64,000 nucleotides of DNA. It comes from Diaminobutyricibacter sp. McL0608. Lineage in GTDB: Bacteria; Actinomycetota; Actinomycetes; Actinomycetales; Microbacteriaceae. Positions within the stretch are counted from its first letter, which is position 1. Each line of letters starts with the position of its first letter. The stretch spans positions 2,728,001-2,792,000 of the forward strand of contig NZ_CP154826.1 of the NCBI RefSeq assembly GCF_039613825.1. Direction: 5' to 3'. Below the pieces are notes generated by a model. It was not told the DNA's origin. It ran no database searches and saw nothing but the letters and a program-made list of their open reading frames with translations. This document shows, piece by piece, positions 41,185 to 49,209 of the stretch. A program made the translations under genes and the position numbers.

Positions 41185-41228
41185 ACTCCGGCAGGTCGCC
41201 GCGCATTGACGCTCCGACCTGCCGGAGT
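41185..41228 (+). terminator. Inverted repeat behind the DsbA-like gene
   Basis: ACTCCGGCAGGTCG (41185-41198) and its exact complement (41215-41228), 14-base arms with a 16-base loop and no T-run. It can end the dsbA-like transcript. Its right arm also touches the TAGCGT -10 (41228-41233) of the next gene, so a regulatory role is possible. Confidence 0.55.
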
Positions 41229-41240
41229 AGCGTTCACCTC

Positions 41241-41537
41241 ATGAGCAACGAGAACATAACCCCGCAGTTCGATGCGGACGGACGCGATGCGCTGGGGTAC
41301 GACAAGGACGGCGACAAGGATTACGCCCTCGATGACGCGATCGGTGACGACGACTTCGCGGATCACCTGGTGACAAACGACGCCGTCGCCGGCGAGACCG
41401 TGTGGTCCGGCGCCGGCGACGGCAACGATGGGCCGACAGGCGGGTCGCCCGGCGAGGCGTCACCCACCTACGACGAGCACAACAGGCAGGACGATCCGTT
41501 CGACGCGATCCCGAACGACGACGACTTCGTCGAATAG
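41241..41537 (+). CDS. Very acidic 98-residue protein of unknown function
   Basis: Roughly a third of residues are Asp or Glu, with no Cys, almost no basic residues and no hydrophobic core. Repeated Asp-rich clusters occur (YDKDGDKDYALDDAIGDDDF; DAIPNDDDFVE at the end). It is likely disordered and may bind metal or a basic partner. The reading frame is supported by ATG 41241, seven bases after TAGCGT, and by GC-rich third positions. No family recognised. Confidence 0.6.
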   Translation: MSNENITPQFDADGRDALGYDKDGDKDYALDDAIGDDDFADHLVTNDAVAGETVWSGAGDGNDGPTGGSPGEASPTYDEHNRQDDPFDAIPNDDDFVE

Positions 41538-41553
41538 GTCAGGCGGCAGCCGG

Positions 41554-41958
41554 TCAGGCAGCCTGCGAAAGACGCACCATGTTGCCCGACGGGTCGCGGA
41601 ATGCGCAGTCGCGCGGTCCCCACGGCTGGTCGATGGGCTCCTGGAGCACCTCCGCACCCGACGCACGGATGGCTTCGAAGGCCGCGTCCACGTCGTCGGA
41701 CCGGAAGACGATCGGACCGAGAGCGCCCTTGGTGACCAACTCCTGAAGGGTGTCGCCATCGGCCTGCGAGCGGCCGGCGTGCGGGTCGGAGAGCACGATC
41801 CCCAGCTCGGGCTGCTCTTCGCTGCCCAGCGTCACCCAGCGGTGCCCACCGCTCGACACGTCGTTGCGTACATCGAGGCCGAGCGCATCCCGGTAGAACG
41901 CGATCGACTCGTCGACGTCGTTGACAGTGATGTTCGTGTACTGAAGTGAGATAGTCAT
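41554..41958 (-). CDS. VOC-family protein encoded behind its AraC regulator
   Basis: A 134-residue glyoxalase-fold protein: YTNITVNDVDESIAFYRDALGLDV at 7-30, a middle linker, IVFRSDDVDAAFEAIRASGAEV and WGPRDCAFRDPSGNMVRL. It fits the family of small metal-binding or resistance proteins. It begins ten bases after the AraC gene stop in the same direction, a pairing common in actinobacteria, and is probably expressed with it. Confidence 0.88.
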   Translation of the reverse strand: MTISLQYTNITVNDVDESIAFYRDALGLDVRNDVSSGGHRWVTLGSEEQPELGIVLSDPHAGRSQADGDTLQELVTKGALGPIVFRSDDVDAAFEAIRASGAEVLQEPIDQPWGPRDCAFRDPSGNMVRLSQAA

Positions 41959-41968
41959 ACCGACAACG

Positions 41969-42409
41969 CTAGGCAGCGTCGGAGTCGGCCGCTTCTCGAA
42001 TCCTGCTCGCCTTGCTCCTGGTGGGTCGCGTGCGAACCTTGGCGACGCACGGCGGCATCGCGGTCACCGCGTGGTGCTCGCGCTGGCGGTAGGAGCTGGG
42101 AGTCTCGCCGACGATCTCGGTGAACCGCGAGCTGAACGAGCCGAGCGACGTACAACCGACGGTCATGCACGCGTCGGTCACGGTCATCCCCTCCCGAAGC
42201 AGTGCCATCGCCCGTTCGATGCGACGGGTCATCAGGTAGGAGTACGGCGTCTCGCCGTAGGCGGCGCGGAACTGCCGCGAGAAGTGCGCCGGCGACATCA
42301 GGGCCTTCGACGCGAGGGTCGGCACATCGAGCGGCCGGGCGTACTCCCGGTCGATGAAGTCACGCGCCCGGCGCAGATGCGCGAGGTTGGCGAGCTCCTG
42401 AGGCGTCAT
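41969..42409 (-). CDS. Short AraC-family transcriptional regulator
   Basis: A 146-residue protein made almost entirely of the AraC DNA-binding domain: two helix-turn-helices (LDVPTLASKALMSPAHFSRQF and MTVTDACMTVGCTSLGSFSS) with the usual ending FTEIVGETPSSYR. The N-terminal sensory domain is missing, as in MarA/SoxS-like regulators. ATG 42409 is six bases from TACTGT (42416-42421), with TTGACG 16 bases further up, so it has a strong leaderless promoter. Confidence 0.9.
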   Translation of the reverse strand: MTPQELANLAHLRRARDFIDREYARPLDVPTLASKALMSPAHFSRQFRAAYGETPYSYLMTRRIERAMALLREGMTVTDACMTVGCTSLGSFSSRFTEIVGETPSSYRQREHHAVTAMPPCVAKVRTRPTRSKASRIREAADSDAA

Positions 42410-42415
42410 GCAACG

Positions 42416-42443
42416 ACAGTAACACCCGCCTGCGACACGTCAA
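42416..42443 (-). promoter_or_regulatory. Promoter of the AraC-VOC operon
   Basis: Read on the minus strand: TTGACG (42438-42443), 16 bases, TACTGT (42416-42421), six bases, ATG 42409. Both hexamers are close to the housekeeping consensus. Confidence 0.6.
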
Positions 42444-42513
42444 CCTCTGATTCGGCCACCCTGCGGCGCCGGCAGCGTGAGAAGCGACCGCCGCGGATTG
42501 CTACCCTGAACGG

Positions 42514-43620
42514 ATGACCGCTGCCGACTCCGAGACGACCGTGCCGCCGGCCGCATCGGGAGCGCGATCCCGCTCAGTGGCGCTCGACGTGCTTCGTGTC
42601 GCCGCCATCCTCGGCGTCGTCGCCATCCACGTCTTCGCAGGCATGGTGACGAACCCGGCCATCCGCGGGTCCGGAAGCTGGTGGGTCGCGACAGCGCTCG
42701 ACATCGGCAACGTGTGGGTCATCCCGGTCTTCGTCATGGTGAGCGGCGCGCTCGTTCTCGGGCCCCGAGCGCACGCGGCGGGACCGCGCGCGTTCTATCG
42801 CAAGCGGCTGCTCCGGCTTGGCCCGGCTTTCATCGGGTGGCAGATCTTCTACATCCTCGTCGTGCAGCAATGGCTCAGCCATCGCAACCTGAGCCTCGCC
42901 GATGTCCTGCAGCAGATCGCAGACGGCAAGACCTACACCCACCTGTACTTCCTCTACCTCATCGTGGGCCTCTATGCCGTCGCGCCGGTGCTGGCGGCGT
43001 TCCTTGCCGGCGGCGGCGCGGGGCGGGCCTACATCTTCGCAGGCACGGTTCTCGCGTCGACGCTCCTCGTCTACGTGATCGCCGACCTGTCCGCTCTCAA
43101 CAGCGCACCGAGGCCGATCGTTCTCGGCGCGCTGACGCAATGGGTTCCCTATGTGGGCTACTTCCTGGCGGGTTGGGCTCTCCGCAACATCGCTCTTTCC
43201 TGGCCATGGGCGACTCTCGCGGCCATCGTCACCCTGGCCCTCCTCGCTGAGACGATCTGGCAGTACGCCAATTCGGGTCGTCACGTGCTCCTGAACGCGG
43301 TCTCCCCGCTCGGCTACCTGAGCGTGATCGTCGCCGCAGCGTCGATCGGGGTCTTCGTCGTGGGTCAGAGCATTTTCGCGAAGGTGAGCGGGACGGGCCG
43401 CGCCGCGCGTTTCGTGAGGGAACTCTCGGACGCGTCGTTCGGTGTGTTCCTCGTCCACTTCTTCTTCATCGTGCTCATCGTGACCCTGTTTCCCGGCTTC
43501 GCCGAACTACGCGCGACGAACCTCTTCGGCGCTGCGGCCTTCTGGGCGGTCGTCGTGGTCATCTCGTTCGCAGTGAGCATCGGTGCGCGACGGGTTCCCG
43601 TGCTCCGCCGCTTCTTCTGA
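42514..43620 (+). CDS. Acyltransferase-3 family membrane protein
   Basis: A 368-residue protein with about ten membrane helices. It has the acyltransferase-3 start LDVLRVAAILGVVAIHVFAG with the conserved HVFA His, RKRLLRLGPAFIGWQIFY, a mid LYFLYLIVGLYAVAPVLAAF and FGVFLVHFFFIVLI near the end. Members O-acylate cell-surface sugars or secreted compounds (OafA/YiaH group). TACCCT plus six bases ends at ATG 42514, so it is probably leaderless. No glycan-synthesis neighbours indicate the acceptor. Confidence 0.88.
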   Translation: MTAADSETTVPPAASGARSRSVALDVLRVAAILGVVAIHVFAGMVTNPAIRGSGSWWVATALDIGNVWVIPVFVMVSGALVLGPRAHAAGPRAFYRKRLLRLGPAFIGWQIFYILVVQQWLSHRNLSLADVLQQIADGKTYTHLYFLYLIVGLYAVAPVLAAFLAGGGAGRAYIFAGTVLASTLLVYVIADLSALNSAPRPIVLGALTQWVPYVGYFLAGWALRNIALSWPWATLAAIVTLALLAETIWQYANSGRHVLLNAVSPLGYLSVIVAAASIGVFVVGQSIFAKVSGTGRAARFVRELSDASFGVFLVHFFFIVLIVTLFPGFAELRATNLFGAAAFWAVVVVISFAVSIGARRVPVLRRFF

Positions 43621-43641
43621 GCGTCCCGGCCCGCAGTCCGG

Positions 43642-44340
43642 TCAGGCCCGCACCTTCGCGTCGAAGAGAGCGGACGGGTCCGCGGGATGGTAGGGGACGG
43701 TGAAGAAGCCGAACACTTCTGCCTCGTTGCCCGAGTAGGAGAATTTCGTCCCGCGCTCCGGGTGGGCGGTGCTGAACGTGATGGTGACCTCGGTGTCGGG
43801 GACATTGCTGTCGTAGACCGAGACGGTCGTCGTGCCGCCGTTGTCGTCGTAGGCGTAGGCCAGCACCTGGTGGTTCTTGCCGAGATCCATCGGATTGGTG
43901 GAGTTGACCAGGATCAGCCCGAGCGGACACGGGGTGCCCTTGTCGATCGCCTTCCGCAGCTTCGGGAGCTCCTCCTCGACCGTGCGATAGGAGGTCCCGT
44001 GGATGACCAGGCCGAACCCGACATCTTCGCGCCCCAGAACCATCCACTCGTAGTATTCGGCGACGCCGGCAGGGATGTTGAAGCTGTCGATGAGACGCCG
44101 CACGATGTAGTCGAAGGCCGGCGAGTCGGCCGGAGGGTTCTGGTTCGTCTCGGGCGGCTGCCGCTTGGCGACGAACAGGTCGGCGGCGGCGAACGCCATG
44201 CCTCCGCAGAGTCCGTTCGAGGCGTCACCGATCGGGATGGACCCGAAGGGCGTCGCGATCTTCACGTCCGGTTCGGACGGCCACGAATTGGGATAGTGCA
44301 AGCCACTCGTACCCGGCGTGAATCCCGTCAGCGTTCCCAT
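43642..44340 (-). CDS. Putative papain-fold (C39-like) protein
   Basis: A 232-residue protein with an apparent Cys-His-Asp set. Cys45 starts a helix (NGLCGGMAFAAADLF), His157 starts a strand (GKNHQVLAYAYDD), and Asp177 lies in the next strand (VSVYDSNVP). This is the order and spacing of bacterial C39/papain-like folds. No signal peptide is seen. GAGGGGAT precedes ATG 44340; the start 19 codons earlier is rejected. Function unknown. It is divergent from the TetR gene, and the TetR operator lies between them. Confidence 0.7.
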   Translation of the reverse strand: MGTLTGFTPGTSGLHYPNSWPSEPDVKIATPFGSIPIGDASNGLCGGMAFAAADLFVAKRQPPETNQNPPADSPAFDYIVRRLIDSFNIPAGVAEYYEWMVLGREDVGFGLVIHGTSYRTVEEELPKLRKAIDKGTPCPLGLILVNSTNPMDLGKNHQVLAYAYDDNGGTTTVSVYDSNVPDTEVTITFSTAHPERGTKFSYSGNEAEVFGFFTVPYHPADPSALFDAKVRA

Positions 44341-44410
44341 CGTCGATCCCCTCGTCGGCATCGTTCGTGCCGAAACAGTAGCACGCGGGATGCGCATCCC
44401 ACTTCCGAAT

Positions 44411-44448
44411 TCTGACCATACGGTCTAATATCAGACCATGCGGTCAGA
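44411..44448. promoter_or_regulatory. 38-base quasi-palindromic TetR operator over the start codon
   Basis: TCTGACC (44411-44417) and GGTCAGA (44442-44448) are the outer arms, and GGTCT (44422-44426) with AGACC (44433-44437) the inner ones. The centre holds the -10 TAATAT (44426-44431). The ATG of the tetR gene (44438) lies inside the site, six bases after the -10, so bound repressor would cover promoter and start at once. Confidence 0.75.
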
Positions 44449-45028
44449 TTCTGAATTGGAACCCCGCCTGACGCGCACTCAACGCGCACGCCAGGCGGAC
44501 ATCGTGAACGCCGCGATAGCCCTCCTCGACCGCGAGGGCTACGCTGCCGCTTCCGTGGAACGGATCGCCGCTGAGGCGGGCACGAGCAAGAGCACCGTGC
44601 TGTACCACTTCAAGACGAAGGAGGCGATCTACGAGGCGGTCGTCGTCGCGCTGTTCCAGGCCGGCGGCGCCTACATGACCGAACGCATCATGGCCGAAGA
44701 CAACCGGTGCGACATGCTGCGCGCCTACCTGGCCTCGAACCTGCACTTCATCGCCGAGAATGCCGCGCACGTCAACGCCGTGCACCGCATCCAGGAGAAC
44801 GGCGGACCCCCCAGCGACGGCTCGGATGCTGTCGCACCGCTGGCGCATCTTCTTGCGTCCGGTCAGGAGACCGGCGAGTTCGGTTCGTTCGATCCGGAGG
44901 TCATGGCACTCGCGATCCGCGCGATCGTCGACGGGGCATCCTTCCACTTCACCGCGCATCCGACCCTGGATATCGACCACTACATCAGTGAAGCGATCCA
45001 GCTCTTCGACAGGGCCACCGCACCCTGA
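44438..45028 (+). CDS. TetR-family transcriptional regulator
   Basis: A 196-residue regulator. The N-terminal helix-turn-helix is RQADIVNAAIALLDREGYAAASVERIAAEAGTSKSTVLYHF (about 18-58, quoted in part: GTSKSTVLYHFKTKEAIYEA). The C-terminal ligand domain is helical. The operator at 44411-44448 overlaps its promoter and start codon, implying tight autorepression. It probably controls the membrane-protein gene that follows 22 bases downstream, perhaps with the divergent papain-fold gene. Confidence 0.92.
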   Translation: MRSDSELEPRLTRTQRARQADIVNAAIALLDREGYAAASVERIAAEAGTSKSTVLYHFKTKEAIYEAVVVALFQAGGAYMTERIMAEDNRCDMLRAYLASNLHFIAENAAHVNAVHRIQENGGPPSDGSDAVAPLAHLLASGQETGEFGSFDPEVMALAIRAIVDGASFHFTAHPTLDIDHYISEAIQLFDRATAP

Positions 45029-45050
45029 CGAAACACGAAAGGACACACCC

Positions 45051-45479
45051 ATGACAACGAAATCCACGCCCGCGGACCGCGCTGCTGCCGCATCGGTCGC
45101 CCCCGGCTTCGGACCGGTCACCTGGCTGGTCGGCGCCTACGCCGTGCTGAGCATCCTGACGGTGATCGCGATCGCCATCCTCTCCGGCGTCGCGCCAGAC
45201 CTCGTCAGCCCCCAGGCCTGGGTGCGCGGGATCATCATCGCGGCCACGTCCATCCTGACCTTCGCGTTCGCCCGCCGGGCCGCACACGGCTCCCCGCGAG
45301 CTCTTCTGCGGCTGCGCATCGTGGTCGCGATCCTGTTGGTCGCGGTCGTCGCGGTGCTCTTCTTCCTCCCGCTTCCGGTGTGGATGGTCGTCGAGCAGGC
45401 CGTGTGCGGCGCGCTTCTCCTCGCGACGGCGATCATCATCTTCCGGCCGCAGCCGTCACCCCCGGACGACGAAGGTTAG
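45051..45479 (+). CDS. Small four-helix membrane protein in the tetR operon
   Basis: A 142-residue protein with four hydrophobic helices (about 22-46, 56-74, 84-103 and 108-128), a basic loop (RRAAHGSPRALLRLRI) and a short acidic tail. It resembles small actinobacterial membrane proteins of unknown role. A GAAAGGA site precedes ATG 45051. Its place behind tetR makes it the main candidate target of that regulator. Confidence 0.75.
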   Translation: MTTKSTPADRAAAASVAPGFGPVTWLVGAYAVLSILTVIAIAILSGVAPDLVSPQAWVRGIIIAATSILTFAFARRAAHGSPRALLRLRIVVAILLVAVVAVLFFLPLPVWMVVEQAVCGALLLATAIIIFRPQPSPPDDEG

Positions 45480-45485
45480 CTCGCC

Positions 45486-45932
45486 TCAGGCGAGCCCATC
45501 CCACGACCACTGCGGAACGGACAAGTCGGGCGGAACGTCGTCGGGCCCTTCCGGATAGCGCGCCATCGACGTTCTCGTGGCCCACGCGAAGTAGTCGTGC
45601 AGAACTCGACGAAGACGCTCGTCGTCGGCCAGTCCGGCGTCGGCGAGCGCCACGTCGAAGCACGCGATCGCGCGGTTGTCCATGTCGTGATGCTCGCCGT
45701 TTCCGCTGTGCAACCGCACCACACTGGTTTCGGTACCGTACCGAGCCGAATAATCCGCCGGACCGCCCAGGGCCTCGCCCCAGTAGGCCGCGAGCCTCTC
45801 GGTGTGATCGTCGCGGAACCCGTGGTGGAACGCATGAGCGACCACGGGTTCCGCCATGACCCTCTCGTGCCACGCGCCCGCCAGGCGCAGCATCCCATCC
45901 GCTCCACCGGCCGCCTCGAATACCGTCTGCAT
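45486..45932 (-). CDS. Truncated-hemoglobin-like globin
   Basis: A 148-residue globin of the bacterial truncated type: VFEAAGGADGMLRLAGAWHERVMAEPVV at the start, FHHGFRDDHTERLAAYWGEALGGP in the middle, and LRRVLHDYFAWAT near the end. Proximal/distal His assignments are uncertain: HSGNGEHHDMDNR and FHHGF are the candidates. Members bind O2 or NO. ATG 45932 was chosen because the extension upstream carries no globin sequence. Convergent with the membrane-protein gene, seven bases apart. Confidence 0.85.
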   Translation of the reverse strand: MQTVFEAAGGADGMLRLAGAWHERVMAEPVVAHAFHHGFRDDHTERLAAYWGEALGGPADYSARYGTETSVVRLHSGNGEHHDMDNRAIACFDVALADAGLADDERLRRVLHDYFAWATRTSMARYPEGPDDVPPDLSVPQWSWDGLA

Positions 45933-46026
45933 GGCACCAAGGCTGCCACTTTCCGGGGCGGCCGGATAGATGGGGATGCGCGGCAAATGCCTACGTGAGT
46001 GCCTGCACCGAACATCCCAGCCCCTG

Positions 46027-46072
46027 TTGACTTTGGGGATGAACGCGCCTACCGTCCGCCTAAACCGGTTTA
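46027..46072 (+). promoter_or_regulatory. Promoter with LacI-type operator
   Basis: TTGACT (46027-46032), 17 bases, TACCGT (46050-46055). The palindrome TAAACCGGTTTA (46061-46072), the classic LacI/GalR-family half-site pair with central CG, lies exactly at the start of transcription. This predicts repression by a LacI-family regulator encoded elsewhere and release by a sugar. Confidence 0.7.
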
Positions 46073-46112
46073 GATCTCGCATACCGGCCTGAGGAAAAAG
46101 GAATACGCAACG

Positions 46113-48242
46113 ATGCGATCACCCCACTCACCGACACCACACACCTCCGCACTGCGGCGAGGATTGGCGACTGTCGCCGTTGCCGCTACTGCGACAGCCA
46201 TCGCGATCGCGGGCCAGATGCCCGCCTCCGCAGCGGTCCCGACCACCGCATCCGCACCATCCGCCACCGGAGCATCCGGCTCGCACCCGAACGCCCCGAC
46301 CCCCAAGCTCACCAACCTCGCGCACCTGGACTGGCTGCTCGACACCGTGCCGCTGCCGGCGAACGTTCCCGGCCACACCACATATCGCCAAGCATCCGAA
46401 CCGACCGCGACCGCACCGTGGGTCTACGCGAACCGCAACGCAGACGGCACGTTCACCGATGTCGGCGGCGGCCCGATCACGGATGCGGCCAAGGGCTATT
46501 ACGCGCAGGGATCGTTCGACGCCGACGACATCTCGCGCTCGGCAGTGGTCTACCTGCGCGACTGGGCGCAGAACCACACGCCCTCGAGCAAACAGCACGC
46601 GTATGAACTGCTGAGAGAACTCACCTACCTGCAGACGTCGACGGGCCCGACCGCGGGCAACGTCGTGCTCTGGCAGCAGCACGACGGCACGCTCAACCCG
46701 AGCGCCATCCCGGTCGAATTGCCGAACCCGAGCGATTCGGCCGAATCATTCTGGCTCGCCCGCACTGTCTGGGCTCTCGGCGAGGGCTACGCCGGTTTCA
46801 AGACCGCGGACCCGGCTTTCGCCCAATTCCTGAAGCAGCGGATGGGGCTGGCTCTCGGATCCCTCGGCCGCCAGTCGCTCGCGAAATACGGGACGACCGA
46901 GATCGCGAACGGCGTGAAGGTGCCCGGCTGGATGATCGTCGACAGTGCGAGCGCGACCTCGGAGGCGGTCCTCGGCCTCAGCGCCTACGTGAAGGCGGCG
47001 CCGGATGACCGCACGGCCGCGACCGCCCTCGCCCGCTATGCGGACGGAATCAACCGGATGTCCAGTGGCGGCATCGGACAGTGGCCGTTCGGCGCGATCC
47101 TGCCCGAAGAGAATTCGCCGACGTTCTGGCACGCCTGGGGCGGGATGGAGCCGGCCGCGCTCTCGACAGCCGCAACCGTTCTGCGTCGCGGTGACTACCA
47201 GCAGACCGCAGCTGTCGACACGGCGCAGTTCACCGCCCAGCTGCTCGCGACCGGAGGGCCGGACAACGGCTGGACACCCACTCCCGCCGACCAGACCCAG
47301 ATCGCTTACGGCGTCGACTCGCGGGTGGAAGGCCTGCTCGCCGTCGCCGACGCGACCCAGGCAGCCGGGCTCGATCAGCTGGCGGGCGCCCAGGCGGCCT
47401 GGTACTTCGGAGCGAATCCGGCGGGCGTGCCCGTCTATGACCCGGCGACCGGTGTCTGCGTCGATGGAATCAACTCCGACAAAACCGTGAACCGCAACTG
47501 CGGAGCCGAGTCGACCATCCACACCGAGTTGTCGATGCTGGCCCTGGATGCGCATCCCGACGTCGCCCGAATCGCCACGTCGCTCAACCGCACCACCGCG
47601 ACCGACGGGCTGACCGTCGTCGAAGCCGAGAGCGGAAGGCTCACCGGCTCGGCAACCGTCGTCACTCCCCCGTCGGCCTGGACCGGTTCGGCCAACTGGT
47701 CGGGCGGCAAGTACGTGCAGGCGGGTGCCGGTGACACGATCACCATGACGCTCCCTGCGCTGACGGGTGCGCACCGGATTCTGCCGATCGCCGACCTGGG
47801 CAACCCGGCCGGTAACGGGACGACGTCGTGGATGGCTTCGGGCGGCTCGCGGCCGACCAGGCTCGGGAGCAGCTCCAACTCGACTCACGCGCCGCAGGGC
47901 ATCGCGCCGACGACGGTGTATCTGCAGCCGCAGATGCTGCCGGGCACCGCGCCCGACGGTACGACGACGCTGACCGCGCGTGTGGGCGGGGCCGTTTCAT
48001 TGGATGCAGTGATCGTGCAGCCGGTGGTCTCGCACCTCGGTCAGGCGGGCGTCGGGACGAGCCGCGACATCTACGTCAACGGAACGGATTCGCGCGCCTG
48101 GCAGAAGCTGAGCGCGACCCGTCCGGTCACAGTGCAGCGTTTCGACCGGTTCGGGCGTGCCGTGGGCGGCCCAGCTGTCGTCGGATCGCACGCGAACGTC
48201 ACGGTGGAGGCCGGCGGGTTCACGGTGGTGAGCTCGCGGTAG
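46113..48242 (+). CDS. Secreted (alpha/alpha)6-barrel-like protein, putative glycoside hydrolase
   Basis: A 709-residue exported protein. The signal peptide is about 1-41 (two Arg, hydrophobic core VAVAATATAIAIAG, cleavage after ASA), followed by an Ala/Pro/Ser linker. A large domain of repeated helices (about 65-470) contains paired ...WLAR and AESFWLARTVWALGEGYAG, FWHAWGGMEPAALS and GYFGANPAG-like motifs (AWYFGANPAGVPVYD), as in alpha/alpha barrel glycosidases. CGAESTIHTELSMLALDAH closes it. A C-terminal beta-rich region (about 505-709) may bind carbohydrate. The upstream LacI-type operator supports a sugar role. The family is not certain. Confidence 0.65.
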   Translation: MRSPHSPTPHTSALRRGLATVAVAATATAIAIAGQMPASAAVPTTASAPSATGASGSHPNAPTPKLTNLAHLDWLLDTVPLPANVPGHTTYRQASEPTATAPWVYANRNADGTFTDVGGGPITDAAKGYYAQGSFDADDISRSAVVYLRDWAQNHTPSSKQHAYELLRELTYLQTSTGPTAGNVVLWQQHDGTLNPSAIPVELPNPSDSAESFWLARTVWALGEGYAGFKTADPAFAQFLKQRMGLALGSLGRQSLAKYGTTEIANGVKVPGWMIVDSASATSEAVLGLSAYVKAAPDDRTAATALARYADGINRMSSGGIGQWPFGAILPEENSPTFWHAWGGMEPAALSTAATVLRRGDYQQTAAVDTAQFTAQLLATGGPDNGWTPTPADQTQIAYGVDSRVEGLLAVADATQAAGLDQLAGAQAAWYFGANPAGVPVYDPATGVCVDGINSDKTVNRNCGAESTIHTELSMLALDAHPDVARIATSLNRTTATDGLTVVEAESGRLTGSATVVTPPSAWTGSANWSGGKYVQAGAGDTITMTLPALTGAHRILPIADLGNPAGNGTTSWMASGGSRPTRLGSSSNSTHAPQGIAPTTVYLQPQMLPGTAPDGTTTLTARVGGAVSLDAVIVQPVVSHLGQAGVGTSRDIYVNGTDSRAWQKLSATRPVTVQRFDRFGRAVGGPAVVGSHANVTVEAGGFTVVSSR

Positions 48243-48259
48243 ATCGTTTTTCGGCGAGG

Positions 48260-48287
48260 CGAGGGGTCCCATTCGCGGGGCCCCTCG
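48260..48287 (+). terminator. Terminator of the secreted-protein gene
   Basis: CGAGGGGTCCC and CGGGGCCCCTCG form a GC-rich stem around ATT, with one bulge, 18 bases after the stop. It lies between convergent genes and can serve both. Confidence 0.6.
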
Positions 48288-48304
48288 TGTTCGTCAGCCT
48301 GCCG

Positions 48305-48727
48305 TCACGCCGTCCGCGGCCTGCGCAGCGAAACCGCGGTAGTGATGGCGAGCACAACGATGCCGATCGCCTCGACCACGACCGTCTCAGGTACGAGGGT
48401 GAACGTCCACACCTCGCGGATGCCGAACAGCCCGACAGTCAGCGCGAGCAGCAGCGCGAGAAGGCTGGCGATGACGAACAGCAGACTCAGCACCGATGCG
48501 ATGCCCAGGAGTCGGCCGCGCAGCACGAGCATCCCGATCGCGAGGACGACCGCCGCGATCACGTTGAGGATGAAGAGCACTCTGAGCGTGCCGCCGACGC
48601 CATCGAAGACAAGAAAAAGGTGAATTGCCGCAATCGCCAGAAGGACGATCGCGCTCAGGACTCGCATGACCGTGAGCAGTCCCTGTCCGCTCCTGGTCGC
48701 CTGCACACTCGTGTCAGTCATCTGCAT
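48305..48727 (-). CDS. Small four-helix membrane protein
   Basis: A 140-residue protein with four hydrophobic helices (LTVMRVLSAIVLLAIAAIHL and LFILNVIAAVVLAIGMLVL among them) and a short basic tail (SLRRPRTA). No catalytic residue stands out. ATG 48727 was chosen over an in-frame start 45 codons upstream whose sequence looks non-coding; a second ATG two codons in is possible. Function unknown. Confidence 0.65.
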   Translation of the reverse strand: MQMTDTSVQATRSGQGLLTVMRVLSAIVLLAIAAIHLFLVFDGVGGTLRVLFILNVIAAVVLAIGMLVLRGRLLGIASVLSLLFVIASLLALLLALTVGLFGIREVWTFTLVPETVVVEAIGIVVLAITTAVSLRRPRTA

Positions 48728-48843
48728 ACTCGCTTCCGGTTCGAGCCTTCCCGGTGGAGGCCCTCCATCAAAAGACACGAGGGAGCGGGCTGTTGGGTTC
48801 AATCTCGGGTTGTCGTTCGGGCCGCTGATGCTCACGTCGAACC

Positions 48844-49149
48844 TCACGCGGGCGGCTCCCACAGCTCGATCGGCAGCCCCTCAGGATCGTGGATGCGGGC
48901 GAAGCGCCCGTATTCGGTCTCCCACTCGGGTCGCCGTTCGACGGCGATATCCGCCGCCTCCAGCGACGCGGCCAACTCGTCCAGCCCGGTCACTCGCAGG
49001 TTGAGCATGAAGGACTGATCGGATGCGAAATAGTCGGTGTCAGCGGCGAACGGCGCGAAGACGGTCATTCCCGCTTCCTGTTCCCAGTTCGCCCGCGCCT
49101 CCGGATCACGACTGGGGAAGAACAGGCCGCCGATTCCTGTGACGCCCAT
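48844..49149 (-). CDS. Short VOC-family protein
   Basis: A 101-residue single-module glyoxalase-like protein: VTGIGGLFFPSRDPEARANW at the start, FMLNLRVTGLDELAASLEAA in the middle and RIHDPEGLPIELWEPP at the end. Standard VOC proteins have about 130 residues; this one has a shortened first half but keeps the metal-site Glu in IELWEP. One of five VOC genes in the window. Confidence 0.8.
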   Translation of the reverse strand: MGVTGIGGLFFPSRDPEARANWEQEAGMTVFAPFAADTDYFASDQSFMLNLRVTGLDELAASLEAADIAVERRPEWETEYGRFARIHDPEGLPIELWEPPA

Positions 49150-49209
49150 CGTGCGCCTCGTCGGTTTTCAGGTTGATCACTTGTGGATGGGTAGGCGGAT
49201 GCGACCTGC

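Noticed and set aside
37418-41206. A 1262-codon open frame on the minus strand
   Set aside because: It runs opposite four well-supported plus-strand genes (hydrolase, DGPF, ECF sigma, DsbA-like); long antisense frames are expected at this GC content, and its protein is Arg/Gly-rich without any domain.
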